This document shows, piece by piece, positions 34,598 through 43,325 of a stretch of 64,000 nt of DNA (positions are counted from its first letter, which is position 1; each line of letters starts with the position of its first letter). The notes under the pieces are model-generated. The model did no database searches and was not told where the DNA came from. It was given only the letters and a program-made list of their open reading frames with translations. A program made the translations under genes and the position numbers. Source of the DNA: JAWVFM01 sp963841455 (GTDB lineage Bacteria; Actinomycetota; Thermoleophilia; Solirubrobacterales; 70-9); assembly GCA_963841455.1 (NCBI GenBank), contig CAWJCU010000004.1:57579-121578 (forward strand). Reading direction: 5' to 3'.

Positions 34598-35377
34598 CTA
34601 CGCGGAGCGCTGGTAGGAGCGGAACGCGCGGGTTGCGAGCAGCACGCAGGCGACCGCGAGCGCCGCGAGCATTCCCATCCGGCCCGCGACGAACCCCCAG
34701 TCGACGTTGGCCGAAACGGCCTCACGGCCGGCCTCGACGGCCCAGTTGACCGGGTTGTACCTCGCCACCGTCTGGATCCAGTCCGGCGCGAGGCTGAGCT
34801 GCATGAACGCACCGGAGAGGAACGTCAGCGGCAGCACGATCATCTGCGAGAGCCCGATGAGGCTCTCCTCCTGGCGGGTGGTCAGCGCCACCGCGTGCGA
34901 TACCGCGGCCATCGCCGCCCCGAGCAGGATCGAGACCACCATGAGCGCGGCGATTCCCGCCACGCCGCCCGGGAACGTAGCCCCGACGGCCAGCGCGAGC
35001 CCGGTGATGATCACCGTCTGGACCGCGATCGTGATCGCGACCTGGGCCATCGGGCCGATGATCAGCGACGCACGCGCCACCGGCGCGACCAGGAACCGGT
35101 CCATCACGCCGCGGTCGAGGTCCTCGATCGTGCCCATGCCGTTCCAGCCGGCCGAGAACATCGCCGTCATCACGACGATCCCCGGGGCGAGGAAGTCGTC
35201 GTAGCTCGCCGACTCGAAGCCGGGGATCTGCACGACGTTCTTGAACAGCGCCCCGAAGAGCAGCAGCCAGATCACCGGCTGGATCAGGGTCACCGCCACG
35301 AACCAGGGCTGCCGCAGCAGCGCCAGCACCCAGCGGCGTGTCATGTCGAAGGAGTGCATCGCCATCGTCGGCATCAC
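34598..35377 (-). CDS. ABC-2 type transporter permease (DrrB-like)
   Basis: 259 residues with six predicted TM helices (WFVAVTLIQPVIWLLLFG, PGIVVMTAMFSAG, and others to AALAVACVLLATRAF). It is the membrane half of a daunorubicin-type exporter; the first TM is preceded by the RQPWFVAVTLIQPV segment typical of DrrB. Its ATG overlaps the stop of the ATPase gene by four bases, so the two are translated together. Substrate unknown; drug or lipid efflux is typical. Confidence 0.88.
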   Translation of the reverse strand: MMPTMAMHSFDMTRRWVLALLRQPWFVAVTLIQPVIWLLLFGALFKNVVQIPGFESASYDDFLAPGIVVMTAMFSAGWNGMGTIEDLDRGVMDRFLVAPVARASLIIGPMAQVAITIAVQTVIITGLALAVGATFPGGVAGIAALMVVSILLGAAMAAVSHAVALTTRQEESLIGLSQMIVLPLTFLSGAFMQLSLAPDWIQTVARYNPVNWAVEAGREAVSANVDWGFVAGRMGMLAALAVACVLLATRAFRSYQRSA

Positions 35378-36369
35378 TCGTCACCTTCCTTCTCCTCGTC
35401 GTTTTCGGTCACCCGCTCGGCCTCGGCGAACGAGCGGCCCGTGTAGCGCAGGTACACGTCGTCGAGCGAGGGCCGGGCGACCGTCGCCGTGGCGACGTCG
35501 ACGCCCGCCTCGCCAAGCGCGGCGAGGATCGCCGGCAGCGCGGCGGCGCCGTCGTCGACCCGCGCGTCGAGCGAGCGCTCGCCCATCCTCAACTCGCGGA
35601 TCCGGCCGTTGAGGCTGTCGAGCGCGGCCCGCGCCCGGCCGTTGGCCTCCGCCGCGGCCAGCTCCACCCTCACTGCGTCGCCGGCGAGCTCGGCCTTGAG
35701 CTCGTCGGGCGTGCCCTCGGTGACGACCCGCCCGCGATCGACGATCGCGAGCCGGTCGGCGAGCTGGTCGGCCTCGTCGAGATAGTGCGTCGTCAGCAGG
35801 ATCGTGAGCCCGGCCTCGCTTCGAAGCCGCCGGATCTCGTCCCACATCGCGGCGCGCACCTCCGGGTCAAGCCCGGTGGTGGGCTCGTCCAGGAACAGCA
35901 CCGATGGCCTGTGGATCAGGCCGATGGCGATGTCGAGCCGGCGCACCATGCCGCCCGAGTAGCCCTTGACCTCGCGCTCGGCCGCCTCGGTGAGCCCGAA
36001 GGCGCCGAGCAGCTCGTCGACGCGCCGACGAAGCTCGCCGCCGCGCATCCCGAACAACCGCCCTTGCAGGACGAGGTTCTCGCGCCCGGTGAGCTCCTTC
36101 ACCGTCCCGGTGCGCTGGTGGACCGCCCCGATCATCGTGCGGACACGCCTCGGGTCGGCCAGCACATCAATGCCGGCGACCCGGGCCGAGCCCGAATCGG
36201 GCCGCGCGAGCGTGGTCAGCACCTTCACCGTCGTCGACTTGCCCGCCCCGTTCGGGCCGAGCAGCCCGAAGACGGTCCCGGCCTCGATCGAGACGTCGAG
36301 CCCGTCGAGCGCCTTCGTGTCGGGCGGATATGCCTTGTGGAGGCCCTCGGCCTCTATCGCTTGATTCAT
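35374..36369 (-). CDS. ABC transporter ATP-binding protein (DrrA-like)
   Basis: 331 residues. Walker A LLGPNGAGKSTTVKVL, Q-loop VHQRTGTVKELTG, signature KGYSGGMVRRLDIAIGL, Walker B VLFLDEPTTGLDP, H-loop TTHYLDEAD. The C-terminal roughly 100-residue regulatory extension (LDDVYLRYTGRSF) is that of DrrA. The gene is divergent from a MarR regulator that likely represses it through the operator at 36440. Confidence 0.92.
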   Translation of the reverse strand: MNQAIEAEGLHKAYPPDTKALDGLDVSIEAGTVFGLLGPNGAGKSTTVKVLTTLARPDSGSARVAGIDVLADPRRVRTMIGAVHQRTGTVKELTGRENLVLQGRLFGMRGGELRRRVDELLGAFGLTEAAEREVKGYSGGMVRRLDIAIGLIHRPSVLFLDEPTTGLDPEVRAAMWDEIRRLRSEAGLTILLTTHYLDEADQLADRLAIVDRGRVVTEGTPDELKAELAGDAVRVELAAAEANGRARAALDSLNGRIRELRMGERSLDARVDDGAAALPAILAALGEAGVDVATATVARPSLDDVYLRYTGRSFAEAERVTENDEEKEGDE

Positions 36370-36439
36370 CCGATCACTTCCTTTAGACTGGCGTTTCGGC
36401 CATCGAATGTTTCGAGGGTCGAAGGTATAGCACAGACTC

Positions 36440-36465
36440 CTTTCGAATGTCGAATAGATCGAAAG
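36440..36465. promoter_or_regulatory. Probable MarR operator overlapping its own start codon
   Basis: Inverted repeat CTTTCGA (36440-36446) and TCGAAAG (36459-36465) with 12 bases between. Further TTCGA half-sites lie at 36400-36425 toward the exporter start. The divergent arrangement and overlap with the MarR ATG (36447) point to autoregulation plus control of the ABC genes. The 77-base gap is otherwise AT-rich for this genome. Confidence 0.6.
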
Positions 36466-36932
36466 CCGAAGTGATGTTGGCGATCAACGCCCTCTGGCGG
36501 GCGAGCCAGGTGGCGACCGACGTCTTCGACGACGCCTCCGCCGCCCACCTCGGCATCAACCGGACCGACCACCGCGCGATCGACGTGCTCGACCAGGAGG
36601 GCCCGATGACCGCGGGAGAGCTTGCTGAGCGCACTCGCCTCTCCCCCGCGGCAACCACCACGGCGATCGACCGCCTCGAGGCGAAGGGCTACGCGCGCCG
36701 CTTCCCCAGTCCCGACGATCGCCGCCGCGTCCTCGTCGAGATCACGGCGAAGGCCCAGCGCCGCGGAGCAGAGGTCTACGTTCCGATGGGCGAGAAGTCC
36801 GCCGAGCTGATGGGCCGCTACAGCATCGCCGAGCTCGAGGTGATCGAGGATTTTCTGCGCCGGGGTGCCGAGCTCAGCGCCGAGCAGCTCGAGCGCGTTC
36901 TCGCGATGAAGAGCACTCGCTCTGCTAAGTAG
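36447..36932 (+). CDS. MarR family transcriptional regulator
   Basis: 161 residues. The winged helix is MTAGELAERTRLSPAATTTAIDRLEAKGYARRF with wing DDRRRVLVEIT; dimer helices flank it. It probably senses a small lipophilic compound and releases the divergent DrrAB-like exporter. The palindrome at 36440 covers its start. A short helical gene follows six bases after its stop. Confidence 0.9.
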   Translation: MSNRSKAEVMLAINALWRASQVATDVFDDASAAHLGINRTDHRAIDVLDQEGPMTAGELAERTRLSPAATTTAIDRLEAKGYARRFPSPDDRRRVLVEITAKAQRRGAEVYVPMGEKSAELMGRYSIAELEVIEDFLRRGAELSAEQLERVLAMKSTRSAK

Positions 36933-36937
36933 AACCC

Positions 36938-37180
36938 ATGGCGATCACCGGATTCGCGGCGCGGTTCGCGAGCGTGCGCTGGCGCGTCGCGCTCGACGTC
37001 GCCCGCTGGCTCTTCAAGCAGGGTCGCGACCGGCTCAACCGCAACCTCTCCGAGACCGAGCGGGGCGAGCTGTGGGACCTCCTCAAGCGCTCGAAGGGCC
37101 GGCGCGCCAACCTCTCGAGCCGGGAGCAGAGCCGCTTCCTCGACCTCGTTAAACAGGGGGCGACGGGCCGAGGGGAGTAG
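36938..37180 (+). CDS. Small basic helical protein of unknown function
   Basis: 80 residues, Arg/Lys-rich and probably all helical (ARFASVRWRVALDVARWLFKQGRDRL, ETERGELWDLLKRSKGRR, SSREQSRFLDLVKQG). Similar small proteins occur beside housekeeping genes in Thermoleophilia as hypotheticals. No motif. It lies in the same direction between MarR and the LolA-like gene. Confidence 0.6.
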   Translation: MAITGFAARFASVRWRVALDVARWLFKQGRDRLNRNLSETERGELWDLLKRSKGRRANLSSREQSRFLDLVKQGATGRGE

Positions 37181-37194
37181 CTTTTTGGGGAGCG

Positions 37195-38394
37195 ATGAAG
37201 TTCCTTCGCCGCATCTCCACGCGACAGCTTCTGATTCTCTGCGCGTCGGTTGCGGTTTTCGTCGTCGGCGCCGCCGTCGTCGCGACCGCCATGACCGGCG
37301 GCGGGCCGAAGCCCCCGCCGAAGAAGCTTCCGGTGGCGATCCACGACGCCCTCGCCGCCCCGGCCGTTCCCGGCGTGACCGCCCGCGTCCAGTTCACCAA
37401 CAACCTCGTGAGCGGCGCCAACATCCAGGGCTCCGACCCGCTGCTGAGTGGAGCCAGCGGCCGCCTCTGGGCCTCCGCCCGCGGCCAGCTTCGGCTCGAG
37501 CTCCAGTCCGACATCTCGAACCACGACTCGGTCGGCGACGCCCAGGTGCTCGTCGACAAGCGTCACGTCACGGCCTACGACGCGAGCTCGAACACCGCCT
37601 ACGAGGCCACGCTTCCCAAGGAGAAGGCTGATCGCGCCGCTCACGGGCACCGCGTCCCCTCGGTTACGCGGATCCAGCGCGCGCTGGCGAAGGCCGCCAA
37701 GCACGCCTTCCTGAGCGGCGCGATCCCCTCCGACGTCGCCGGGCAGCCCGCCTACAGCGTCAGGGTCCGCCCGAAGCGGAACGCCGGCCTCCTCGGCGGC
37801 GTCCAGGTCGCCTGGGACGCCGCCCATGGCACCCCGCTGCGCGCCGCGGTCTACGCGAAGGGCTCGAGCTCCCCGGTCCTCGAGCTCAAGGCCACCGACA
37901 TCTCATTCGGGCCGGTCTCGACGTCGGTCTTCGACGTCTCGCCGCCGAAGGGCGCGAAGGTCGAGAGGCTGAGCCCGCCGAAGCGGACCCACGGCCATGG
38001 CGGTCATGTCCCGAAGGTGAGCGGCCTTGCGGCCGTCGCGAAGCGCACCGCCTTCGAGCCGTCGGCGCCGGCGTCGCTCGCCGGCATGAGCCGCAACGGC
38101 GTCCACCTCGTCGGGCACGGCCAGAGGACAGGGGCGCTCGTCACCTACGGCCGCGGCCTCGGTGGCATCGCCGTTCTCGAGCTCCCCGCGAGGGCCGGCT
38201 CGTCGAAGGGCTCTTCGGCCGCCGGCGGGAGGCGGGGCCTCAGGCTCCCGACCGTCTCCGTCAACGGCGCCAAGGGCGAGGAGCTCGACACCGCGCTCGG
38301 CACAATCGTGCGCTTCGAGCGCGCGGGCGTCGAGTACACGGTCGCGGGCTCGGTCCACGCGCCCGTCGCCAGGTCCGCCGCGCGCGGACTCTGA
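37195..38394 (+). CDS. Membrane-anchored LolA/RseB-like outer-surface protein
   Basis: 399 residues from ATG 37195, preceded by GGGGAG. One N-terminal TM (LLILCASVAVFVVGAAVVATA), then a large beta-rich extracellular part: VTARVQFTNNLVSGANIQGSDPLLSGASGRLW, LRLELQSD, DKRHVTAYDASSNTAYEATLP. This is the half-barrel pattern of LolA/LppX/RseB-like lipoprotein carriers or sigma-E regulators. The next two genes are an ABC exporter 6 bases downstream, so it may hand a lipid or peptide to or from that transporter. Confidence 0.7.
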   Translation: MKFLRRISTRQLLILCASVAVFVVGAAVVATAMTGGGPKPPPKKLPVAIHDALAAPAVPGVTARVQFTNNLVSGANIQGSDPLLSGASGRLWASARGQLRLELQSDISNHDSVGDAQVLVDKRHVTAYDASSNTAYEATLPKEKADRAAHGHRVPSVTRIQRALAKAAKHAFLSGAIPSDVAGQPAYSVRVRPKRNAGLLGGVQVAWDAAHGTPLRAAVYAKGSSSPVLELKATDISFGPVSTSVFDVSPPKGAKVERLSPPKRTHGHGGHVPKVSGLAAVAKRTAFEPSAPASLAGMSRNGVHLVGHGQRTGALVTYGRGLGGIAVLELPARAGSSKGSSAAGGRRGLRLPTVSVNGAKGEELDTALGTIVRFERAGVEYTVAGSVHAPVARSAARGL

Positions 38395-38399
38395 CCCTG

Positions 38400-39359
38400 G
38401 TGGCCGACGCGCCGCCGATCGAGGTCCGCGGCCTCTCCAAGCGCTACGGGACCATCACCGCGGTCGACGACGTCGACCTGACCGTCGAGCGCGGCGACGT
38501 CTTCGGCTACCTGGGCCCGAACGGCGCCGGCAAGACAACCTCGCTGCGAATGATGCTCGGGCTCATCCGCCCCACCGCGGGCTCGGTCAGCCTGTTCGGC
38601 CGTGACCCCCAGGAGGGCGTCGAGGCGCTCCAGGGCGTCGCGGGCTTCGTGGAGGCGCCGGCGTTCTACCCGTACCTGAGCGGCCGTACGAACCTCGAGC
38701 TCTGCGCGGCCCTCGACGGCGGCGACTCGAAGTCGCGCATCGACGAGGTCCTCGAGATCGTCCAGCTCTCCGACCGCGCCGGCGACAGGGTCGGCGGCTA
38801 TTCGCACGGCATGCGCCAGCGGCTCGGCATCGCCTCCGCGCTCCTGCGCAGGCCGCGCCTCCTGCTCCTCGACGAGCCGGCGACCGGCCTCGACCCGGCG
38901 GGAATGCGCGATATGCGCCGGCTCATCCGCGACCTGGCCGGCCAGGGGATCACGGTTCTGCTCTCGAGCCACCTGCTGCCCGAGGTCGAGGAGCTCTGCA
39001 ACCGCGTCGCGATCATCCGCTCCGGCGCAGTGGCATACGAGGGCTCGCTCGCCGACCTGCGCCGCCAGGCGGGCGCCGGCTACCGCCTGCGGACCACCGA
39101 TGACGAGCGCGCGCGTCGCGTCTGCGCCGCGCAGGATGGGATCGACGAGGTGACCGACGCGCCCGGCGGCGGCCTCGAGTTCAGCGCCGCGAGCGAGTCG
39201 GCGGTCGGCGAGCTCAGCCTCGCCCTGGCCGAGTCGGGCGCCCTGGTGCTGGAGCTGAGCCCGCGCCACGCGACCCTCGAGGACCTCTTCTTCCAGCTCA
39301 CCGAGGGCGGCTCGGGTACGGACGGCGCTGCACGGCACCCGGTCGAGGAGCCGGTCTAG
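38400..39359 (+). CDS. ABC transporter ATP-binding protein (lantibiotic/Nod-type exporter)
   Basis: 319 residues from GTG. Walker A YLGPNGAGKTTSLRMM, signature VGGYSHGMRQRLGIASAL, Walker B LLLLDEPATGLDPAG, H-loop SSHLLPEVEEL. Resembles BcrA/YxlF-type ATPases. It is followed with one-base stop/start overlap by its permease and preceded by the LolA-like gene. Confidence 0.92.
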   Translation: MADAPPIEVRGLSKRYGTITAVDDVDLTVERGDVFGYLGPNGAGKTTSLRMMLGLIRPTAGSVSLFGRDPQEGVEALQGVAGFVEAPAFYPYLSGRTNLELCAALDGGDSKSRIDEVLEIVQLSDRAGDRVGGYSHGMRQRLGIASALLRRPRLLLLDEPATGLDPAGMRDMRRLIRDLAGQGITVLLSSHLLPEVEELCNRVAIIRSGAVAYEGSLADLRRQAGAGYRLRTTDDERARRVCAAQDGIDEVTDAPGGGLEFSAASESAVGELSLALAESGALVLELSPRHATLEDLFFQLTEGGSGTDGAARHPVEEPV

Positions 39360-40174
39360 TGCCCGGCGTCTTCACCGTCTACCGCTGGGAGCTGCGCAAG
39401 CTGCGTGCGCAGAAGCGCACCTACCTCGGCCTCGGCGCGGCCGCGCTGGCGCCGATCATCTTCGCCGTCGCCCTCGCCAGCCAGAAGGGCGGGCCGAACG
39501 ACGTCGCCTTCGGCCGCTATCTGCACGACACCGGCCTGGCGATGCCGCTGGTGCTGCTGCTCTTCGGCTCGATCTGGATGTTCCCGCTGATCACGGCGCT
39601 CGTCGCCGGTGACATCGTCGCCGCCGAGGACCGCCACTCGACCCTGAAGACGATCCTGACCCGCTCGGTCGAGCGCCAGCAGATCTTCATCGGCAAGGCG
39701 CTGGCGACCGCGAGCTACGCGGTACTCGCGATCATCATCACCGGGGTTGTCGCCGTCGTCGGCGGGGTCCTCGTCTCCGGCTTCAACCCGATCACGACGC
39801 TGTCGGGCTCGCAGGTGTCGGCCCCGCGCGGGCTGGGGCTGGTGTGGGCGAGCCTCGGCGTCTACCTCATACCGATCCTGTCGATCGCGTGCATCGGCCT
39901 GCTCTTCTCGACCGTGTTCCGAAACAGCGGGGCCGCGGTCGTCGGCACGCTGATGTTCTCGCTGCTCGTCCAGCTCATCGGGATCCTCCCGGGGCTCGGC
40001 GGCCTCCACCCCTACCTCCTGAGCACGCAGTTCTCCGCCTGGCAGGGCTTCCTTCGCGTCCCCGTCGACTGGGCGCCGATCCTGCGCGCGCTCTGGGTCT
40101 GCGCGCTCTACGCCGTGCCGGCGCTCGTCGCGGCGTTCCTCGTCTTCCTGCGGCGAGACGTCGCGGGCGAATAG
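39359..40174 (+). CDS. ABC-2 family permease
   Basis: 271 residues, six TM helices, cytoplasmic start VYRWELRKLRAQKRTYLGLGAAALAPIIF typical of BcrB/NatB-like permeases. The TM1-2 loop holds FGRYLHDTGLAMPL. Start GTG shares its first base with the ATPase stop. Together they form an exporter of unknown substrate. Confidence 0.85.
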   Translation: MPGVFTVYRWELRKLRAQKRTYLGLGAAALAPIIFAVALASQKGGPNDVAFGRYLHDTGLAMPLVLLLFGSIWMFPLITALVAGDIVAAEDRHSTLKTILTRSVERQQIFIGKALATASYAVLAIIITGVVAVVGGVLVSGFNPITTLSGSQVSAPRGLGLVWASLGVYLIPILSIACIGLLFSTVFRNSGAAVVGTLMFSLLVQLIGILPGLGGLHPYLLSTQFSAWQGFLRVPVDWAPILRALWVCALYAVPALVAAFLVFLRRDVAGE

Positions 40175-40241
40175 GGCTGATCCAGCCCCGAAAACGAGGT
40201 AGGGTCGGCATGGGCGGGAAACGATAAGAAAGGAGTCAGCA

Positions 40242-40595
40242 ATGGCTGATTCAGCGCTGTTCGTCGGTTGGGGCCCGCCGGTCCGCGGCCGGGAGCAGAA
40301 AGGCCTCGAGGTCTTCAACGAGGCGCTCGCGTATTGGGGCAAGCAGCAGGAGTCGGGGACGATCGAGAGCTTCGACGTCACCCTGCTTTACCCCCACGGC
40401 GGCGAGCTCTACGGGTTCCTCCTGATCAAGGGCACCGAGGACAACATCAACGCCCTGCGCGGAAGCGACGAGTACCGTCGCATCAATGCCCGCGCCGCCC
40501 AGATCGTCGAGAACTTCGGCGTCGTCGACGCCGTTTCGGGCGACGTCAGCGACCAGATCTCGCTCTACCAGGAGGCGATCAGCGAGCTCGCCTGA
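40242..40595 (+). CDS. Conserved hypothetical protein (dimeric alpha-beta barrel-like)
   Basis: 117 residues with AAAGGAG eight bases before the ATG. Pattern ADSALFVGWGPPVRGREQKGLEVFNEALAYWGKQ, then IESFDVTLLYPHGGELYGFLLIKG. The alternating helices and strands resemble small dimeric ferredoxin-like-fold proteins. Homologues are hypothetical in actinobacteria. Monocistronic by spacing. Confidence 0.65.
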   Translation: MADSALFVGWGPPVRGREQKGLEVFNEALAYWGKQQESGTIESFDVTLLYPHGGELYGFLLIKGTEDNINALRGSDEYRRINARAAQIVENFGVVDAVSGDVSDQISLYQEAISELA

Positions 40596-40680
40596 GCTCG
40601 CCGGAAGCGGGCCGCCTGGGTGATCGGCCCCGAGTAACGTCGCCGGCGCACCCGTCGCCGAACTCGGAGGTTCGATCACC

Positions 40681-41349
40681 TTGGCTGGCCCCGACTCAAA
40701 CGACTCGCCCTCGCGCGAGCCCGTCCGCTTCCTCGTCTTCTCCGCCTCACTTCGCGCCGGCGCGCTCAACACGCGCCTCGCCGAGCTCGCCGCGCGATGC
40801 CTCGAGCGCCACGGCGGCACGGTCGATCTCGCCTCGATGGCCGACTTCGACTGCCCCTCCTACAACGCCGACGTGCAGGACTCCGGGGGCTTTCCCGAGG
40901 GCGCCGACCACCTGCGTGAGCTGATCCAGACCACCGACGCGTTCGTCATCAGCTCGCCCGAGTACAACGCCTCGATGCCCGGCGTCCTGAAGAACGCGGT
41001 CGACTGGGTCTCCCGCTTCAAGCCGCAGCCGTTCAACGAGAAGCACGGCCTGCTGATGTCGGCCTCGCCCTCGATGGTCGGCGGCAACCGGGGGCTGTGG
41101 ACGCTGCGCATGCCGTTCGAGCACCTGGGCGCGCGCATCTACCCCGACATGTTCTCGCTCGCCCAGTCCCATCAGGCCTTCGACGGCGACGGGCGGATCG
41201 CCAACGAGCAGCTCCAGGAGCGCTTCGACGCCACCCTCGTGGGCTTCATGGACCTGGTCGAGGCGGCCAAGCACTACCCGTGCGTCAAGACCGCGTGGGT
41301 GGAGTACCTCGGAGAGCACCCGGACCCGGCCCTCGACCGGGTCGAGTAG
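40681..41349 (+). CDS. NADPH-dependent FMN reductase
   Basis: 222 residues from TTG 40681, with CGGAGG ten bases upstream. Flavodoxin-like fold: FLVFSASLRAGALNTRLAEL (FMN phosphate loop), DAFVISSPEYNASMPGVLKNAVDWVSR, LLMSASPSMVGGNRGLWTLR. It reduces FMN or quinones with NADPH. Only three bases separate it from the methyltransferase downstream. Confidence 0.9.
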   Translation: MAGPDSNDSPSREPVRFLVFSASLRAGALNTRLAELAARCLERHGGTVDLASMADFDCPSYNADVQDSGGFPEGADHLRELIQTTDAFVISSPEYNASMPGVLKNAVDWVSRFKPQPFNEKHGLLMSASPSMVGGNRGLWTLRMPFEHLGARIYPDMFSLAQSHQAFDGDGRIANEQLQERFDATLVGFMDLVEAAKHYPCVKTAWVEYLGEHPDPALDRVE

Positions 41350-41352
41350 ACG

Positions 41353-42246
41353 GTGGCCGAGGGCTCCCGCGGCCCCAGCCGCACGGCGCGCTTCGTCGCG
41401 CTCTTTCGAGCGCTCGAGACGCGGCTGCCTGAGGACGAGCGGCTCTTCGCCGACCCGTTCGCCGCCGACTTCCTCGACGCGCGCCTCGGCGCCGCGCTCG
41501 CCGCGGCCCGCCTGCCGGGCACCGGCCCGCTCGTCCCCGCCTACATCGACCGCCGCTGGCCGGGCACCCGTGTCTCGGTGGTGGTGCGCACGCGCTTCAT
41601 CGACCAGGCGCTCGAGCAGGCCGTCGACGACGGCGTCGGACAGGTCGTGCTGCTCGGCGCCGGGTTCGACGCCCGGGCCTACCGGCTCGACGCGGCGAAG
41701 GGCTCGCGGGTCTACGAGGTCGACGCGCCCGAGACGCAGGCGCTGAAGCGGGCGGCGATCGAGGCGCGGCTCGGCTCCTCTCCCGCCAACGTCGCCTGGG
41801 TGGCGGTCGACTTCGAGCGCGACGACCTTGCGGCGTCCCTGGGCTCAGCCGGCCTCGACCCCGAGGCGCCGGCGTTCTTCGTCTGGGAGGGCGTGACGCC
41901 CTACCTCACCGCCGATGCGGTCGACGCGACGCTCCGCGCGATCGCCTCGGTCGCGGCGCCGAGCAGCCGCCTCGTCTTCACCTACCTCGACCGCGCCGGG
42001 CTCGAGGGCGCGAAGCGGATGCAGGGCGCCGGCGCCTCGGCGAGCGCCGCGGCCCGAGTCGGCGAGCCGTTCCAGTTCGGCCTCGACCCCACCGAGGTGC
42101 CGGCCTTCCTCGCCGAGCGCGGCTTCGAGCTGGTCGAGCAGGCGACGAGCGCGGAGCTCGCCGCTCGCTTCCTGCACCCCCTTGGGCGCCGGCCGCCTGT
42201 GTCGCCCTTCTACAACGTCGTCCTGGCGGCGCGGCAAGGGGGTTAG
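41353..42246 (+). CDS. LCM-type SAM-dependent methyltransferase (TIGR00027 family)
   Basis: 297 residues. Features of the Mycobacterium-expanded leucine carboxyl methyltransferase-like family: TARFVALFRALETRLPEDERLFADPFAA start, VVVRTRFIDQALEQAV, QVVLLGAGFDARAYRLD (SAM motif I), VYEVDAPETQALKR, FFVWEGVTPYLTADAVDATL. Acceptor unknown; relatives are linked to polyketide and lipid metabolism. Starts at GTG 41353. Confidence 0.88.
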   Translation: MAEGSRGPSRTARFVALFRALETRLPEDERLFADPFAADFLDARLGAALAAARLPGTGPLVPAYIDRRWPGTRVSVVVRTRFIDQALEQAVDDGVGQVVLLGAGFDARAYRLDAAKGSRVYEVDAPETQALKRAAIEARLGSSPANVAWVAVDFERDDLAASLGSAGLDPEAPAFFVWEGVTPYLTADAVDATLRAIASVAAPSSRLVFTYLDRAGLEGAKRMQGAGASASAAARVGEPFQFGLDPTEVPAFLAERGFELVEQATSAELAARFLHPLGRRPPVSPFYNVVLAARQGG

Positions 42247-42277
42247 GATCGCGCTCACACCAACGAAGGGGGGCCAC

Positions 42278-42634
42278 ATGGCTGCAGAGAGCAAGTCGCT
42301 CGACTCACCGGACGAGACGCGACCGATCGAGGACGGCACCGTCGAGGTCGTGAACCTGGAGGCCGGAAGCGTCATGCGCACGATCTTCCAGCCTGGCTGG
42401 AAGTGGTCGAAGTCGGTGAAGCCGGTCGCCGGCACCGACAGCTGCCAGACGCATCACCTCGGCTACTGCATCTCGGGCCGCATGCACGTCGTCATGGACG
42501 ACGGCACCGAGCTCGACGTCGGCCCCGGCGACGCGATCGAGATCCCGCCGGGCCACGACGCCTGGGTCGAGGGCGACGAGCCCTACGTGGGCATCGACGT
42601 CACCGGCGCGAAGGACTACGCGAAGGGCGGCTGA
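42278..42634 (+). CDS. Cupin domain protein
   Basis: 118 residues from ATG 42278, which follows AAGGGGGG. Single beta-barrel: QPGWKWSKSVKP, SCQTHHLGYCISGRMHVVMDDG (motif 1 with two His), VGPGDAIEIPPGHDAWVEGDEP (motif 2 with His). Metal-binding cupin of unknown ligand. Likely co-transcribed with the methyltransferase 30 bases upstream. Confidence 0.85.
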   Translation: MAAESKSLDSPDETRPIEDGTVEVVNLEAGSVMRTIFQPGWKWSKSVKPVAGTDSCQTHHLGYCISGRMHVVMDDGTELDVGPGDAIEIPPGHDAWVEGDEPYVGIDVTGAKDYAKGG

Positions 42635-42649
42635 GCCGCAGAGCCTTCG

Positions 42650-42678
42650 GCCGCGCGGGGCCTCAGGCCTCGCGCGGC
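42650..42678. terminator. Bidirectional hairpin between convergent genes
   Basis: Arms 42650-42663 and 42665-42678 are complementary at 13 of 14 positions with a one-base middle. It overlaps the stop codon of the minus-strand gene and starts 16 bases after the cupin stop. No T-run, so Rho-independent action is uncertain. Confidence 0.5.
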
Positions 42679-43115
42679 TCGAGGATCACGAGCGGGATCT
42701 GCCGCTCGGTCCGCTTCTCGTAGGCGCCCCAGTGGGTGTTGTATTCGACGGCCCGCGGCCATAGGCGCGCACGCTCCTCGGCGTCCGCCTCGTGGGCGTG
42801 CACCCTGATCCGCTTCGAGCCGATCTGCACCTCGGAGTCGGGGTTCGCGCGCAGGTTGTAGAACCAGCCGGGGTTCTTCGGATAGCCGCCCTTCGAGGCG
42901 ACGATCAGCATGTTCTCGCCCTCGGGCATGTAGGCGAGGGGCGTCGTCCGCTTCTTGCCGCTCTTCGCGCCGACGTGCTCGAGGAGCAGCAGCGACGGCA
43001 GGCCCGCGAGGCTCCCGCCGATCCGCCCGTTGGTCGCCCGATAGACCGCGGCGTGAGCGCGCATCAGCGGCCCGAGCACCGGCCAGGCGCGATCGGCGAG
43101 GTCGAGGTAATTCAT
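42663..43115 (-). CDS. Nitroreductase family deazaflavin (F420)-dependent oxidoreductase
   Basis: 150 residues of the DDN family. Landmarks: LLLEHVGAKSGKKRTTPLAYM, IVASKGGYPKNPGWFYNLRANPDSEVQIG, ERQIPLVILEPRE. Uses F420H2 as hydride donor. Closer to the canonical family than its paralogue at 1084. Two such genes in one window support an F420-making host. Confidence 0.9.
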   Translation of the reverse strand: MNYLDLADRAWPVLGPLMRAHAAVYRATNGRIGGSLAGLPSLLLLEHVGAKSGKKRTTPLAYMPEGENMLIVASKGGYPKNPGWFYNLRANPDSEVQIGSKRIRVHAHEADAEERARLWPRAVEYNTHWGAYEKRTERQIPLVILEPREA

Positions 43116-43325
43116 CGCCCGTGAGGGTAGACGCCGAGCCCCGCGAGACTTGTAGCGAGCGGCACGATAGGTCGGAAAGGACTACGGTGTCCTGTGGAGC
43201 GACCGCCGGGGCGCTGAGCTGAATCAAGGTGCGCGCGGCCACGGCTCCACACACCACACTCAGGGCTGCTCGATTGGGAGCGACCCGCTCCACCCGGGGC
43301 AGCCCGCAACGGAAGGAAGTGGCTA

